Shown: positions 5,392 through 13,400, counted from the stretch's first letter. The stretch is 13,400 nucleotides of DNA from Candidatus Uhrbacteria bacterium RIFOXYA2_FULL_40_9 (GCA_001791615.1 MGEY01000011.1:1-13400); one strand, 5' to 3'. Notes: a model not told the origin generated them from the sequence alone. Numbers and translations are program-made.

Positions 5392-7371
5392 TCACACATC
5401 TGATGTAGATCGATAAAGAAACCACCATTCAAAAATCTCTTTGGCAAGAGGCACAGCAAAAGTCGATCCCTCCCCTCCTTCCTCTATCAAAATAGTAACG
5501 ACAATTTCTGGATCTTTGTAGGGTCCAAAGCCTGTAAACCACGCATGCGTAGGACGATCTCCTGGAGTTTGTGCTGTTCCTGTTTTTCCTGCTACAGCCT
5601 CTGAAAGATATTGCAAATATTGGGCGCTTCCCGCAGTAACGGTTTGACGCATTCCCTCTTGCACGATTTGAATGGCATACGTGTCAAGATCAGTAATTGG
5701 TTTACAGATTGGTTCAAACTTCTGTTCCTCGTCTTCTTTCATGACCCCTTCAATAACCTGAGGAATACAAAACCTCCCATCATTAGCAATCGTCGCTGTG
5801 GCAGAAGCTATTTGTAAAGGTGTCACAAGCAAATCTCCTTGACCAATGGCTAAGTGATAGGTATCTCCCACATACCAACGCTCTCCTTTTATTTCCTCTT
5901 TCCATTCTTTTGAAGGAAGAAACCCGTCTGCTTCTCCTTGAAGATCTATCCCGGTAGGAGAACCAAAACCAAAATAGTCTGCGTATTGTGTAATTTTAGC
6001 AACCCCTAATCCTGTAAATGTATCGTATCCTCCTCCAATGATATAGAAATACGTATTCACTGATTCTGCAATAGCTTTTCGAACATCTGTCACTCCATGT
6101 CCACCTGCTTTCCAATCTGGGAAAAACCACTCATTAATACTCAACCCTCCTGTGGATACGAAACTGGTATGCTCATTCACAATTTTTTCTGCAAGAGCTG
6201 TATACGCGATAAAAGGTTTAAATGTAGATCCAGAAGCAAACTCTCCAGCAATTGCTCGAGGAAACAACGGTTGATCTTGATCTTCAATAAGGACTGCATA
6301 TTGATCCTCAGTGATCCCTCTGGCAAAAAGGTTGCTGTCATAACTTGGCCAACTGACAAGCGCACGGACTCCTCCTGTCTTCGGATCCATGACAATGATA
6401 GAAGCACGTGTTGCTCCTGCTTTTTCTAAAGTTTTTTGCAACTGTGTTTCAATAAAGGCTTGCAAGGCAGAATCAATGTTCAAAACAATCGTCTGACCGG
6501 GGATTGGATCTGTTTGAGAAAGCACAAGAAGTTCATTTCCTCTTGCATCCACTTCTACCACATACTCTCCTGTCACTCCACGAAGAAGTGTTTCTGCACT
6601 TTGTTCCACTCCTGTTTTTCCAATATCATCAACAGGTCGATATCCTGATTCTTGCCATTGTTCAAGCTCTTCTTGACTGATTTTTCCAAGATATCCTAAA
6701 ACATGGGAAAGTGATGGAATTGCAGAAGGATAAGAACGGGTAGAAGAAAAATGGAGAGTAAATCCTGGAAGAGATGCTGTTTCAATCGCAAGCCGCATAG
6801 CTGTTTCGTAAGGAATGTTGCGTTTAATCGGAATAGGATCAAGACGATTTTGTGCATGCACTGTTAAAAGAAGATCAATCTCTGTTCGATGGATTCCCAA
6901 AAGATTTGCAACATACTCAAGTAGAGCATCACGTTCTTCTCCCAAGAGAGGAAGATCTTGAATCACCATACTCATGGTAAAAGTCGGACTATTTTCAATT
7001 AAAATTTCTCCTTGACTATCCAGTACGATTCCACGGGTTGGAACAAGAGTATACGTACGAACACGATTTCCATCTGCAAGAACTGTATACTCTTCTCCTT
7101 CAATAATTTGTAATTGAATAGCTCTTCCAAAAAATAAAAAAACACTCAGGAAAACAATGGTAAACGCAAAATACCATCGTCGTTTAGGAATTGTTGCACC
7201 TAAAAAAGTTTTTCCTTCTCCTTCAGCTTGGCGACTCCCTTTGAGAATGAATTCATCAATTTCCCTTTGCCAAGAGGAAATGGATCCTGTTGATCCAAAT
7301 AAACCATTCTCTTGTAAAATAAAAGGAGTTCTTTCTTTTGCTGGTTGTTTTTTTCTCGAAAAAAACCGCAT
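5392..7371 (-). CDS. mrdA: Penicillin-binding protein 2 (elongasome transpeptidase)
   Basis: Class B penicillin-binding protein that cross-links peptidoglycan during side-wall elongation with the MreBCD proteins encoded just upstream. 659 residues from the ATG at 7371. Layout: a cytoplasmic N-terminus of about 63 residues, one membrane anchor (about 64-82, WYFAFTIVFLSVFLFFGRAI), a dimerisation region with the NRVRTYTLVPTRGIVLDSQG segment (about 102-121), then the transpeptidase domain. Active-site motifs: STFK with Ser382 and Lys385, SVN (437-439) and KTGTA (596-600). The start is chosen because it sits 5 bases after the mreD stop; earlier in-frame starts would lie in mreD. The N-terminal cytoplasmic part is longer than in most PBP2 proteins. 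No clear ribosome site; coupling to mreD is likely. RodA is not in the window. Confidence 0.93.
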   Translation of the reverse strand: MRFFSRKKQPAKERTPFILQENGLFGSTGSISSWQREIDEFILKGSRQAEGEGKTFLGATIPKRRWYFAFTIVFLSVFLFFGRAIQLQIIEGEEYTVLADGNRVRTYTLVPTRGIVLDSQGEILIENSPTFTMSMVIQDLPLLGEERDALLEYVANLLGIHRTEIDLLLTVHAQNRLDPIPIKRNIPYETAMRLAIETASLPGFTLHFSSTRSYPSAIPSLSHVLGYLGKISQEELEQWQESGYRPVDDIGKTGVEQSAETLLRGVTGEYVVEVDARGNELLVLSQTDPIPGQTIVLNIDSALQAFIETQLQKTLEKAGATRASIIVMDPKTGGVRALVSWPSYDSNLFARGITEDQYAVLIEDQDQPLFPRAIAGEFASGSTFKPFIAYTALAEKIVNEHTSFVSTGGLSINEWFFPDWKAGGHGVTDVRKAIAESVNTYFYIIGGGYDTFTGLGVAKITQYADYFGFGSPTGIDLQGEADGFLPSKEWKEEIKGERWYVGDTYHLAIGQGDLLVTPLQIASATATIANDGRFCIPQVIEGVMKEDEEQKFEPICKPITDLDTYAIQIVQEGMRQTVTAGSAQYLQYLSEAVAGKTGTAQTPGDRPTHAWFTGFGPYKDPEIVVTILIEEGGEGSTFAVPLAKEIFEWWFLYRSTSDV

Positions 7372-7376
7372 ATTTA

Positions 7377-7898
7377 TTACCAAGACCGTGACAAAAGAAA
7401 AGAAGCTTGAAGAAGTTTTTGCACACGTTGAATAACAGGGAAAAGAAAAAGCATGAGACCACTCATCAAAATAAGACGCAATCCTGAAAAAGAATAAAAA
7501 GCCATCCAAGAAACCCATTCAGGATGAAAAAACCATTGAATAAAAAGAATGATCGTTTGCGAAGCGATAATAGATAGGTAAGCACTCAACATAGTAGCAA
7601 GTACCCCATAGAATGATCGATGACTAAACCATCGACGTGCCGTAAACCAAGCAACAAAAATTCCTACGCTGTAAGAAATGGTTTCAAGAGGAACAATTCC
7701 AAGATGAAAAAAATCTAAAAAAATTGCATAAGCAAAAACCCATCCAAGAGTAAACCGCCAATTATGCTGCTGATAAAAATAGAGGCTTACGGTAAAAACA
7801 AGAGGGGTTGCCCAAAGTCCCCAAGGGAGTGAAACGAAAAAGGATGTTTCTAACCAAAGAAGAATGATCCATCCAAAAATACTTTGTACCACGATCAT
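7377..7898 (-). CDS. mreD: Rod shape-determining membrane protein MreD
   Basis: 173 residues, almost wholly hydrophobic with about five predicted membrane helices (e.g. 2-24, 30-42, 51-70, 72-85, 99-122, 136-155) and few charged residues, ending in a short basic tail. MreD has little sequence conservation; the call rests on size, topology and its place between mreC and mrdA. Its ATG overlaps the mreC TGA (ATGA, 7895-7898), and its TAA lies 5 bases before mrdA. It works with MreB, MreC, RodA and PBP2 in the side-wall synthesis complex. No Shine-Dalgarno site is visible upstream, so translation probably depends on coupling. Confidence 0.82.
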   Translation of the reverse strand: MIVVQSIFGWIILLWLETSFFVSLPWGLWATPLVFTVSLYFYQQHNWRFTLGWVFAYAIFLDFFHLGIVPLETISYSVGIFVAWFTARRWFSHRSFYGVLATMLSAYLSIIASQTIILFIQWFFHPEWVSWMAFYSFSGLRLILMSGLMLFLFPVIQRVQKLLQASFLLSRSW

Positions 7899-8692
7899 AA
7901 AGAAGTATTTTTCACAAGTACCGCGACAGCCGTCAATTCACGAATTTTGATAAATGGCTCAATAATGGCTTCTTGAAAAGGAGAAATTGAGTCTGTTGTC
8001 ACAGTTGTCACAATCCCAATTAAAAGATTCCCCGGTACTTGTTGTTCTAATCCAGAAGTCACAAGAAGATCGTGAACTTCGATCTGTTCGTCTTGAGGAA
8101 TGTATTTGAGAAGCAATATATTTCCTCCTTCTCCTTGGGCAATTCCAATCGTGCGTGTTTCATTCAAAAGAGTAGCTGCTGTTGCACTCGTTCGATTTGT
8201 TAAGGGAGAAACTGTTGCAGTGGTTGTGGTGGTTGAAATAACCTTTCCCACAAAATAACCATCTCCGGCAACCACAGAAGTTCCTATTTCGACTCCATCA
8301 CTTTCACCAAGATCAATCAAAAATTCTGAAGAAAGATTTGACGCACTACGACTAATCACGCGCGCGGAAAGATAAGAATGTTGTTGACGATCAACAAAGC
8401 TGAGTAGAGATTCTAATTGTCTTTTTTCTTCACGAAGTTGAAGGAGTTCTTGATAATCTACTGCATAAGTATCACGCTCAGCTTTAAGTTCTTCTAATTC
8501 TTCTGGAGAAATAGTTGCTGCTCCAACCCAATGCTGTACTTGGAGAGTGACCCAAGATCCTGAACGAACAAGAACACTTTGGATTAAAAAAGGAACATTT
8601 GTAAAATGAAATGGGAGAAAAAAAACAATCAGAAACAAACTCATGAGAGCAAGAAGAAGAAAAAATTTTGTTTTACGAGAGGAATAAAACAT
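7895..8692 (-). CDS. mreC: Cell shape-determining protein MreC
   Basis: 265 residues. A short basic cytoplasmic start (SSRKTK) precedes one membrane helix (about 9-28, FFLLLALMSLFLIVFFLPF). A periplasmic coiled coil follows (about 60-100, SPEELEELKAERD and LREEKRQLESLLSF), then the beta-rich MreC domain with ARVISRSASNLSSEFLIDLG, GTSVVAGDGYFVGKV, the TSATAATL segment and LVTSGLEQQVPGNLLIGIV. MreC scaffolds the elongasome outside the membrane and activates PBP2. The start is taken at 8692, 25 bases after the mreB stop; in-frame ATGs at 8737 and 8800 lie inside mreB and would add residues before the normal N-terminus. No good ribosome site. The threonine-rich TTTTTAT stretch is within the domain and not a sign of damage. 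Confidence 0.9.
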   Translation of the reverse strand: MFYSSRKTKFFLLLALMSLFLIVFFLPFHFTNVPFLIQSVLVRSGSWVTLQVQHWVGAATISPEELEELKAERDTYAVDYQELLQLREEKRQLESLLSFVDRQQHSYLSARVISRSASNLSSEFLIDLGESDGVEIGTSVVAGDGYFVGKVISTTTTTATVSPLTNRTSATAATLLNETRTIGIAQGEGGNILLLKYIPQDEQIEVHDLLVTSGLEQQVPGNLLIGIVTTVTTDSISPFQEAIIEPFIKIRELTAVAVLVKNTSL

Positions 8693-8717
8693 GAAATCTT
8701 CACGAAAAAAATATGAA

Positions 8718-9770
8718 CTAAAGAATTCCACTATCATGTGCGGAAGGAAGAGCAATATCTCGAAGGAGAGGTTCATTATCAAGTAACATTCCTGCTCCAC
8801 GTACCACTGCTGTTAAGGGATCTTCTGCAATACGAACAGGAATAGCTGCCTCACGCGCAAGGAGTCGATCAAATCCTCGCAAAAGAGATCCTCCGCCTGT
8901 CATAATAATGCCTCGCTCATAAATATCTGCGACAAGTTCAGGAGGAGTTCTTTCAAGAGTTGCTTTCACTTGCTCCACAATCGTTGATATTGATCGATGA
9001 AGTGCTTCACGAATTTGAGTATCTGAAACAATAATCTCTTTTGGTAATCCGCTTAATAAATCACGCCCGCGCATTTCCATTTGTAATGGCTCCTCTTCTT
9101 CCATGGCTGTTCCAATACGAATTTTCACTTTTTCTGCCACACGCTCCCCTAACAAAAGATTAAAGACATCCCGAGCATACTGAATAATATTCTTATTCAT
9201 TTCATCCCCTGCTGTGCCTAAAGATTTCCATGTCACAACCCCCGCAAGTGACATCACTGCAATTTCTGTCGTTCCTCCACCAATATCGACAATCATCATC
9301 CCAACGGATTCAGAAAGAGGAAGACGAGATCCTAAAGCGGCAAGCATAGGATTTTCAATCAAAAAAACTTGTCGTGCTCCTGCGGAAAGAGCAGCATCTT
9401 CAATAGCTTTTCGTTCAACCTCTGTTGTCTCAAGAGGAACACCAATCACAATCCGAGGGCGAGGCACGATTGTAAAAGACTCATGATGTACGCGATCAAT
9501 AAAATATTTCAACATCTTTTCTGTGACTTCAAAATCTGCAATAACACCTTTAACAAGTGGTTTTGTAATTTGAATATGTGGAGGAGTTTTTCCTAACATA
9601 TCCTTTGCATCGATTCCTACAGCAAGAATCTGATCTGTGCGCGTATTAACGGCAACAACAGAAGGTTCATTTATAACAATACCCCCATCTTTTGAATAGA
9701 CGAGAGTATTGGAAGTTCCAAGATCAATTCCAAGATCTTTTGAAAAATGTCCAAGAAATTTATTAAGCAT
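8718..9770 (-). CDS. mreB: Actin-like rod shape protein MreB
   Basis: 350 residues, usual length. Forms membrane-bound antiparallel filaments that position side-wall synthesis. Seen: phosphate 1 loop DLGIDLGTSNTLVY (12-25), GVPLETTEVERKAI, the phosphate 2 region IVDIGGGTTEIAV, the connecting helix IENPMLAALG, and the adenosine motif IIMTGGGSLLRG in the C-terminal third. The start gives the standard N-terminus just before SKDLGIDLGT. First gene of the mreB-mreC-mreD-mrdA set, with its own promoter at 9804-9832 giving a leader of roughly 27 bases. No Shine-Dalgarno site is seen in the A/T-rich leader. Ends with TAG. Confidence 0.96.
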   Translation of the reverse strand: MLNKFLGHFSKDLGIDLGTSNTLVYSKDGGIVINEPSVVAVNTRTDQILAVGIDAKDMLGKTPPHIQITKPLVKGVIADFEVTEKMLKYFIDRVHHESFTIVPRPRIVIGVPLETTEVERKAIEDAALSAGARQVFLIENPMLAALGSRLPLSESVGMMIVDIGGGTTEIAVMSLAGVVTWKSLGTAGDEMNKNIIQYARDVFNLLLGERVAEKVKIRIGTAMEEEEPLQMEMRGRDLLSGLPKEIIVSDTQIREALHRSISTIVEQVKATLERTPPELVADIYERGIIMTGGGSLLRGFDRLLAREAAIPVRIAEDPLTAVVRGAGMLLDNEPLLRDIALPSAHDSGIL

Positions 9771-9803
9771 ATGGACAAAAAATCATAAAACAATAACGAC
9801 TTT

Positions 9804-9832
9804 ATTCTACCTTGGCTCATCAGGTCAATCAA
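9804..9832 (-). promoter_or_regulatory. Promoter of the mreBCD-mrdA operon
   Basis: On the minus strand TTGATT (9832-9827), 17 bases, TAGAAT (9809-9804). Four of six and five of six consensus matches with ideal spacing, predicted start near 9797, 27 bases before mreB. It lies in the 86-base gap behind the membrane protein gene. Confidence 0.65.
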
Positions 9833-9856
9833 GCGCGAATTGGACACTTTTTGTAT

Positions 9857-10276
9857 TCAATTGTGATCATTTTCGTCTTCACTCACCTTTCGTGGATGGT
9901 GAGTACCTTTTAGACTAATAAAGATAAGCTCAATGAGGGCAAGAAATAGAATAAAAAGAGAAAGTAGCCACCAGGTAAATAACTGCCAAGAAAATAACAT
10001 GAGAGAAACGGCAATCAACAGAGAAAGAAGAATTCCATGCCGAAAAGAACGAGATACCTGACGAGACAGCAATTCCTCTTTATGAAAAACAACACGCACT
10101 CCTGTTCCAAACAAGGTTAATGTTCCAATCAAAGAAAGAATAAATGTAAGATAAAATAAAATAAAACCAAGACTCCCAGCACTCATTGGATCAATAAGAA
10201 AAAGAACAACGATCCACGCAATCCATGCGACGACGGTCATGACTCCCATGAGAATAACAAAATCTCGAAATCTCAT
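9857..10276 (-). CDS. Small four-helix membrane protein, function unknown
   Basis: 139 residues with four predicted membrane helices (about 7-28, 35-58, 81-99, 101-121). A basic loop separates helices 2 and 3 (RVVFHKEELLSRQVSRSFRHG) and the acidic/His tail reads SEDENDHN. The pattern DPMSAGSLGFILFY, then RSFRHGILLSLL and TWWLLSLFILFLALIELIF, resembles a conserved uncharacterised protein I associate with Candidate Phyla Radiation genomes; no function is known to me. It lies 27 bases after the DciA-like gene and just before the mreB promoter. The ATG at 10276 has no Shine-Dalgarno site, and an extended -10 sits so close (10286-10291) that a transcript from it would be leaderless or nearly so. 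The last codons include a 7-base inverted repeat (9881-9904). Confidence 0.7.
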   Translation of the reverse strand: MRFRDFVILMGVMTVVAWIAWIVVLFLIDPMSAGSLGFILFYLTFILSLIGTLTLFGTGVRVVFHKEELLSRQVSRSFRHGILLSLLIAVSLMLFSWQLFTWWLLSLFILFLALIELIFISLKGTHHPRKVSEDENDHN

Positions 10277-10285
10277 AATATTTTT

Positions 10286-10294
10286 ATTGTATCA
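10286..10294 (-). promoter_or_regulatory. Possible extended -10 promoter before the membrane protein gene
   Basis: On the minus strand TGATACAAT: an extended TGn plus TACAAT (10291-10286). No convincing -35 at normal spacing. The predicted start near 10279 is about 3 bases before the ATG at 10276, implying a leaderless mRNA. Confidence 0.4.
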
Positions 10295-10303
10295 CAAATC
10301 ATT

Positions 10304-10621
10304 CTACCCTTCAGCTTCAAGATGATGAAGAATTTTAATTCGTATACAACGCACGTGTTCTCCTTTCTGTTCCCGATTCAAAATATGGAGTAAATCTTCT
10401 TCTTGTTGTTTTAAAAAATATCCCGTTGCACTTGAAAGACACCCAATCACTAAGACATGATAGTGGTAAGAAAGAGCACGTGCTTGTTTGCTTGTAGAGG
10501 AAGGAAGGAGACGATAAAGAGCTTCGTCTGCTCTTTGTAAAAGAGTATGTGCTTGTACTTGTCTTCCGATTCTTGCACGTTTAATAGCATCAGGAAGAAG
10601 ATCTTTAAGTGGTATTTCCAT
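10304..10621 (-). CDS. DUF721/DciA-like protein (candidate replicative helicase loader)
   Basis: 105 residues. The N-terminal helix segment (LKDLLPDAIKRARIGRQV, about 5-22) and the core VLVIGCLSSATGYFLKQQEEDLLHILN (about 56-82), ending in HVRCIRIKIL (89-98), follow the DUF721 pattern: a hydrophobic strand, a small-residue turn, a helix with paired acidic residues leading to L-x-x-L-N, and a final V-x-x-I-x-x-x strand. DUF721 includes DciA, which helps load DnaB in bacteria lacking DnaC or DnaI. The start is placed at the ATG 7 bases after the helicase-nuclease stop; a longer in-frame reading would run through that gene. No Shine-Dalgarno site. Coexpression with a DNA repair helicase fits a role in DNA metabolism. 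It is short and divergent, so the call is moderate. Confidence 0.62.
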   Translation of the reverse strand: MEIPLKDLLPDAIKRARIGRQVQAHTLLQRADEALYRLLPSSTSKQARALSYHYHVLVIGCLSSATGYFLKQQEEDLLHILNREQKGEHVRCIRIKILHHLEAEG

Positions 10622-10628
10622 AAAAAAA

Positions 10629-13400
10629 TTAAGACTGACGATATTGACAAATATCTTGAAAATCACAAAATTGACAATGAAATCCAGGAGTCGCATCGAA
10701 TCTTCCTTCTCTAATCGCCTGAAGATGTTTTCCCATGGTTTCTTCAAGATCGAGAAGTTGGTCATTAGTTCCCAAGAAAGAAACGGTCGAGTGATCTTCC
10801 AAATAATGGTAAGTCAATTTTTTTACCGTTAACCCAAGAACATCTCTTGCCGCAAGTTGATAGAGATAGAGTTGTTCTTTTTGTTCTTTGGTTAATTGTT
10901 TTTCTGATTTTGGAGATCCTGTTTTGTAATCAATAATCTCTACCCCTTCTTCAAAACGATCAATGCGATCAATTCTTCCTTTGAAAACAGCTCCCGCAAT
11001 TTTTAGGGTAAAAGGTTGCTCAAGAAAAAGTGGGTAAGGCACTTTTTGAGAGAGAAGATGATCATAAGTACGTAAGCTCTCTACACCTTTTTTTCGATAC
11101 TCTTCCCGTTGATGATCATTCTGATACCATTCATCTTCCCAGTGTGCTTTGTACATTTCCAATAATTCTTCCAAGGAAACATAAGGAGAACTTTTTTTCT
11201 CAGATGAAGTTTCCACAAATACTGTTGTTTGCCCAGCATCACGTCGCTCTATCCATCGTTCAAAATAAGCATGAAGGGTATTGTGAAGTGTTTTTCCATA
11301 GGAATAAGTCCATTTTCCAAACAAAGGGATATGAAAAATATGAGCAAATTTATATTGCAATGGACAGGTTTGATAAGCTGCAAGTTGTGTAAAGGAAAAA
11401 CGTTTTGGAATAGTAAAGACAAGCTCTTCACTCCTTTTTTGTTTCTTTGAATGATCTTCTCTTTCGAGAAAAGAAATAGATTCCTGTAATTTTGTAGAAG
11501 GAACTTCATATCCAAGTTCTTGTAAAAACCGAGAAAGTTTCCGTTTTCTTGCTCCTCCATAATCTTCTGCAGACGTGAAAAATAATCCTTGTTTTGCTCG
11601 GGTCATGGCCACATAAAAAAGACGGCGTTCTTCTTCCAAATGCCAATCTCCTTCAGAAATTGTTTCTTTCACAAGTCCTTCTGGAACAGGAATGCTGTCA
11701 CGTTTCATGGAGGTTGGAAAACGACGATCTACAAGATTTACCACAAATACAAAAGGAAATTCTAAACCTTTGGAAGAGTGAATAGTCATGATCTTCACTA
11801 ATTCAGGACCTGCATCAGGATCAAATGAAAGAGCCCCTTCTTCTCCAGCTTGCAATTCTTCTGCAAACTCAGAAAGAAAATTTCGAAGTACCGGATGATC
11901 GTGTCGTGCTTCAAAACTTCGAAAACGTTCATAAAATTGTTGAAGATAAAGAAAGTTTTCTTGTTTTGATCGCTCAGACTGTTCATTAAGATAGGATAAA
12001 TATCCTGTTTCTTTAATGACCTGTAAATACACTTCTGATCCTCGTGATTGACGTGTTGCTGTTTGCAAACGCTCAAACACAGAAAAAATATCTTCAATCC
12101 TTTGTGCTTCTTGAGTAGAAATATCAGGAACCATTCGTATCTTCTGACAAATTTCAAAAAGTGTTTTTCCTTGTTTTTGTGCCTCATACCCAAGCTGAGC
12201 TAATGTGGCCATATCAATCGCGTACATTTCATGAGCTAAAACACGATAAAGACTTGGGCTATCGAAAGGATTATCTAAAACTCGCAAATAAGCTAAAAGA
12301 TCGAGAATCACTGTTTTTCGATACAAACCTCGCAGAGCTAAAAATTGATAAGGAATATCTGCTCGATCCATTGCTTGTAAAAAAGGAATAGCTCCGTCGT
12401 TTGAACGAACAAGAATAGCAAAATCATTCCATGTCTTTTCTGGGTCTTCTTGTTTAAGTGTCAAAATTTTCTGTGCTACCGCACTTGCCTCTTCTCCCAA
12501 TGTTGAACAATGAATGTGTTCAATGATCCCCTCTTTCTCAGAAGCTGATTGTAATTTTTTGCACAACCCTCCTTTAACCTGAACTTCAAGACGATTCGGA
12601 TTATTCTGTTGAATAAACTCGTAAGCATGATCTAAAATTGATTGACTTGATCGATAATTTTTCACAAGGACAATTTTTTTTGCCTCTGGATAATCTTTTT
12701 CAAATTCAAGAAGATTTGCTAATGAAGCTCCTCTAAACTTATAAATTGATTGATCATCATCTCCCACAATCGTGAGATTATTTTTTGGTGTAGCAATCAA
12801 TTTAATCAGTTCATATTGAGCTTGGTTCGTATCTTGAAATTCATCAACAAGAAGATAAGTATATTGCTCTCGAATCTGTTTTAAAATATTTGGACGTTTG
12901 GTAAGTAAATGAAGAGTATAAAGATGAAGATCACCAAAATCGAGACAATCATTTTCAAGAAGAATTTGTTGATACGTATGATAGGCATGTGCAAGTTCAT
13001 CTAAACGAGCGATTTCCATGGTTGCCTCATTATTGCTAATAGAAGCGTCTAAATTTGCTCGCTGTTGTTCAACAAAAGCTAAATAATCATCAGAAGGCAC
13101 TGCTCCATCCTTGAGTCGAGAAAAATGGGTAAGTAAAGAACGAATGTGTTTTGTCGGATTCCCAAGAGGCCGATAATACTCTAAAGAAAATCGATCAAAA
13201 TTTTGACGTGTAAGAAGCCACGCCTCTAATTCGTTCACAAGTGTAAAATCACGAGGAAGACCAATTTCGACCCCATACTCTCGCAATAATTTTTCACAAA
13301 ATGCGTGAAAAGTTGAAATTTGAAGATTGATGTACCCATAAGGCAAGAGTTGATCAACACGCTCTTCCATCTCCCCTGCGGCTTTATCTGTAAACGTTAA
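10629..13400 (-). CDS. UvrD/PcrA-like helicase fused to a Cas4/RecB-type Fe-S nuclease (5' end off the window)
   Basis: Open to the window edge. Before the ATG at 13370 the same frame reads LTFTDKAAGE, which is superfamily 1 motif Ia, so the true start and the Walker A motif lie beyond 13400. Counting from that Met: FHAFCEKLL motif (21-29), motif II DEFQD (176-180), motif III GDDDQSIYKFRGA (203-215), motif IV NYRSS (238-242), motif V TIHSSKGLEFP (529-539), motif VI EERRLFYVAMTRAK (580-593). The C-terminal third is a PD-(D/E)XK nuclease: QTCPLQYKF (667-675), GKTLHNTLHAYFE (692-704), GRIDRID (798-804) and the catalytic IIDYKTG (812-818). Cys669 with Cys899, Cys902 and Cys908 would hold a 4Fe-4S cluster as in AddB and Cas4. 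Likely a single-chain AddAB-like enzyme for double-strand-break processing. No sign of breakage inside the visible 923 codons. Confidence 0.93.
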   Translation of the reverse strand, partial: LTFTDKAAGEMEERVDQLLPYGYINLQISTFHAFCEKLLREYGVEIGLPRDFTLVNELEAWLLTRQNFDRFSLEYYRPLGNPTKHIRSLLTHFSRLKDGAVPSDDYLAFVEQQRANLDASISNNEATMEIARLDELAHAYHTYQQILLENDCLDFGDLHLYTLHLLTKRPNILKQIREQYTYLLVDEFQDTNQAQYELIKLIATPKNNLTIVGDDDQSIYKFRGASLANLLEFEKDYPEAKKIVLVKNYRSSQSILDHAYEFIQQNNPNRLEVQVKGGLCKKLQSASEKEGIIEHIHCSTLGEEASAVAQKILTLKQEDPEKTWNDFAILVRSNDGAIPFLQAMDRADIPYQFLALRGLYRKTVILDLLAYLRVLDNPFDSPSLYRVLAHEMYAIDMATLAQLGYEAQKQGKTLFEICQKIRMVPDISTQEAQRIEDIFSVFERLQTATRQSRGSEVYLQVIKETGYLSYLNEQSERSKQENFLYLQQFYERFRSFEARHDHPVLRNFLSEFAEELQAGEEGALSFDPDAGPELVKIMTIHSSKGLEFPFVFVVNLVDRRFPTSMKRDSIPVPEGLVKETISEGDWHLEEERRLFYVAMTRAKQGLFFTSAEDYGGARKRKLSRFLQELGYEVPSTKLQESISFLEREDHSKKQKRSEELVFTIPKRFSFTQLAAYQTCPLQYKFAHIFHIPLFGKWTYSYGKTLHNTLHAYFERWIERRDAGQTTVFVETSSEKKSSPYVSLEELLEMYKAHWEDEWYQNDHQREEYRKKGVESLRTYDHLLSQKVPYPLFLEQPFTLKIAGAVFKGRIDRIDRFEEGVEIIDYKTGSPKSEKQLTKEQKEQLYLYQLAARDVLGLTVKKLTYHYLEDHSTVSFLGTNDQLLDLEETMGKHLQAIREGRFDATPGFHCQFCDFQDICQYRQS

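Noticed and set aside
5265..5403. Possible small protein on the plus strand in the convergent gap (reads EHDWYLIRFYRDKAHNQ)
   Set aside because: The open frame begins inside rdgB, crosses the plus-strand terminator, has no ATG or ribosome site after it, and its end overlaps mrdA. Composition is protein-like but nothing supports expression.
7372..7518. Longer start for PBP2
   Set aside because: It would overlap mreD by over 100 bases and adds a Phe/Ser-rich stretch unlike PBP2; ATG 7371 follows the mreD stop directly.
10622..10765. Longer start for the DciA-like gene
   Set aside because: The extra 48 residues are an out-of-frame reading of the helicase-nuclease C-terminus.
1..13400. Recoded UGA (Gly), as in some Candidate Phyla Radiation groups
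   Set aside because: Five or more genes end in TGA at sensible positions, often in ATGA overlaps, and none needs read-through.

Overview
The window looks chromosomal and bacterial. It probably comes from a small-genome lineage of the Candidate Phyla Radiation (Patescibacteria) type. The clues are a compact MreBCD/PBP2 block, a short stand-alone DUF721/DciA-like protein, a small four-helix membrane protein of a kind I associate with that group, and a UvrD-like helicase fused to a Cas4/RecB-like nuclease. TAG, TGA and TAA are all used as stops and the tryptophans I checked are TGG, so the code appears standard. The phylum call is inference.

Left part (1-5262, plus strand): nucleotide and histidine-type metabolism. 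purA (adenylosuccinate synthetase, with a 32-residue internal insertion) has its own promoter region and terminator. After it comes a tight operon of four genes: a three-domain HisA-HisI-HisE fusion, a short-form HisG, a divergent PurC-family protein, and an RdgB/HAM1 nucleotide pyrophosphatase. The last three genes each begin in a 4-base overlap with the stop of the gene before. Both units are preceded by the same promoter-like module: TTGAC, 17 bases, AARGAT, then a CTTGCS/SGCAAG palindrome at an identical distance. All five genes have strong Shine-Dalgarno sites.

Middle (5179-5391): a convergent junction with two divergently oriented hairpin terminators, one per strand.

Right part (5392-13400, minus strand): read in its own direction the order is helicase-nuclease (5' end off the window), DciA-like protein, four-helix membrane protein, mreB, mreC, mreD, mrdA (PBP2). 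The last four form the rod-shape elongation module, with a good sigma70-type promoter in front of mreB. These genes mostly lack a recognisable Shine-Dalgarno site, unlike the left part.

How the left genes fit together: HisG, HisE, HisI and HisA are the first steps of histidine synthesis (ATP + PRPP to PRFAR). PurC and PurA are the two aspartate-adding enzymes of purine synthesis. HisHF, the late His enzymes, PurB and HisZ are not in the window. The combination, with divergent PurC and PurA and a shared regulatory element, could be a specialised purine-analogue route similar in parts list to the HisG + PurC pair of coformycin/pentostatin clusters, or an unusual rearrangement of ordinary His/purine metabolism. 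The sequence alone does not decide between these.
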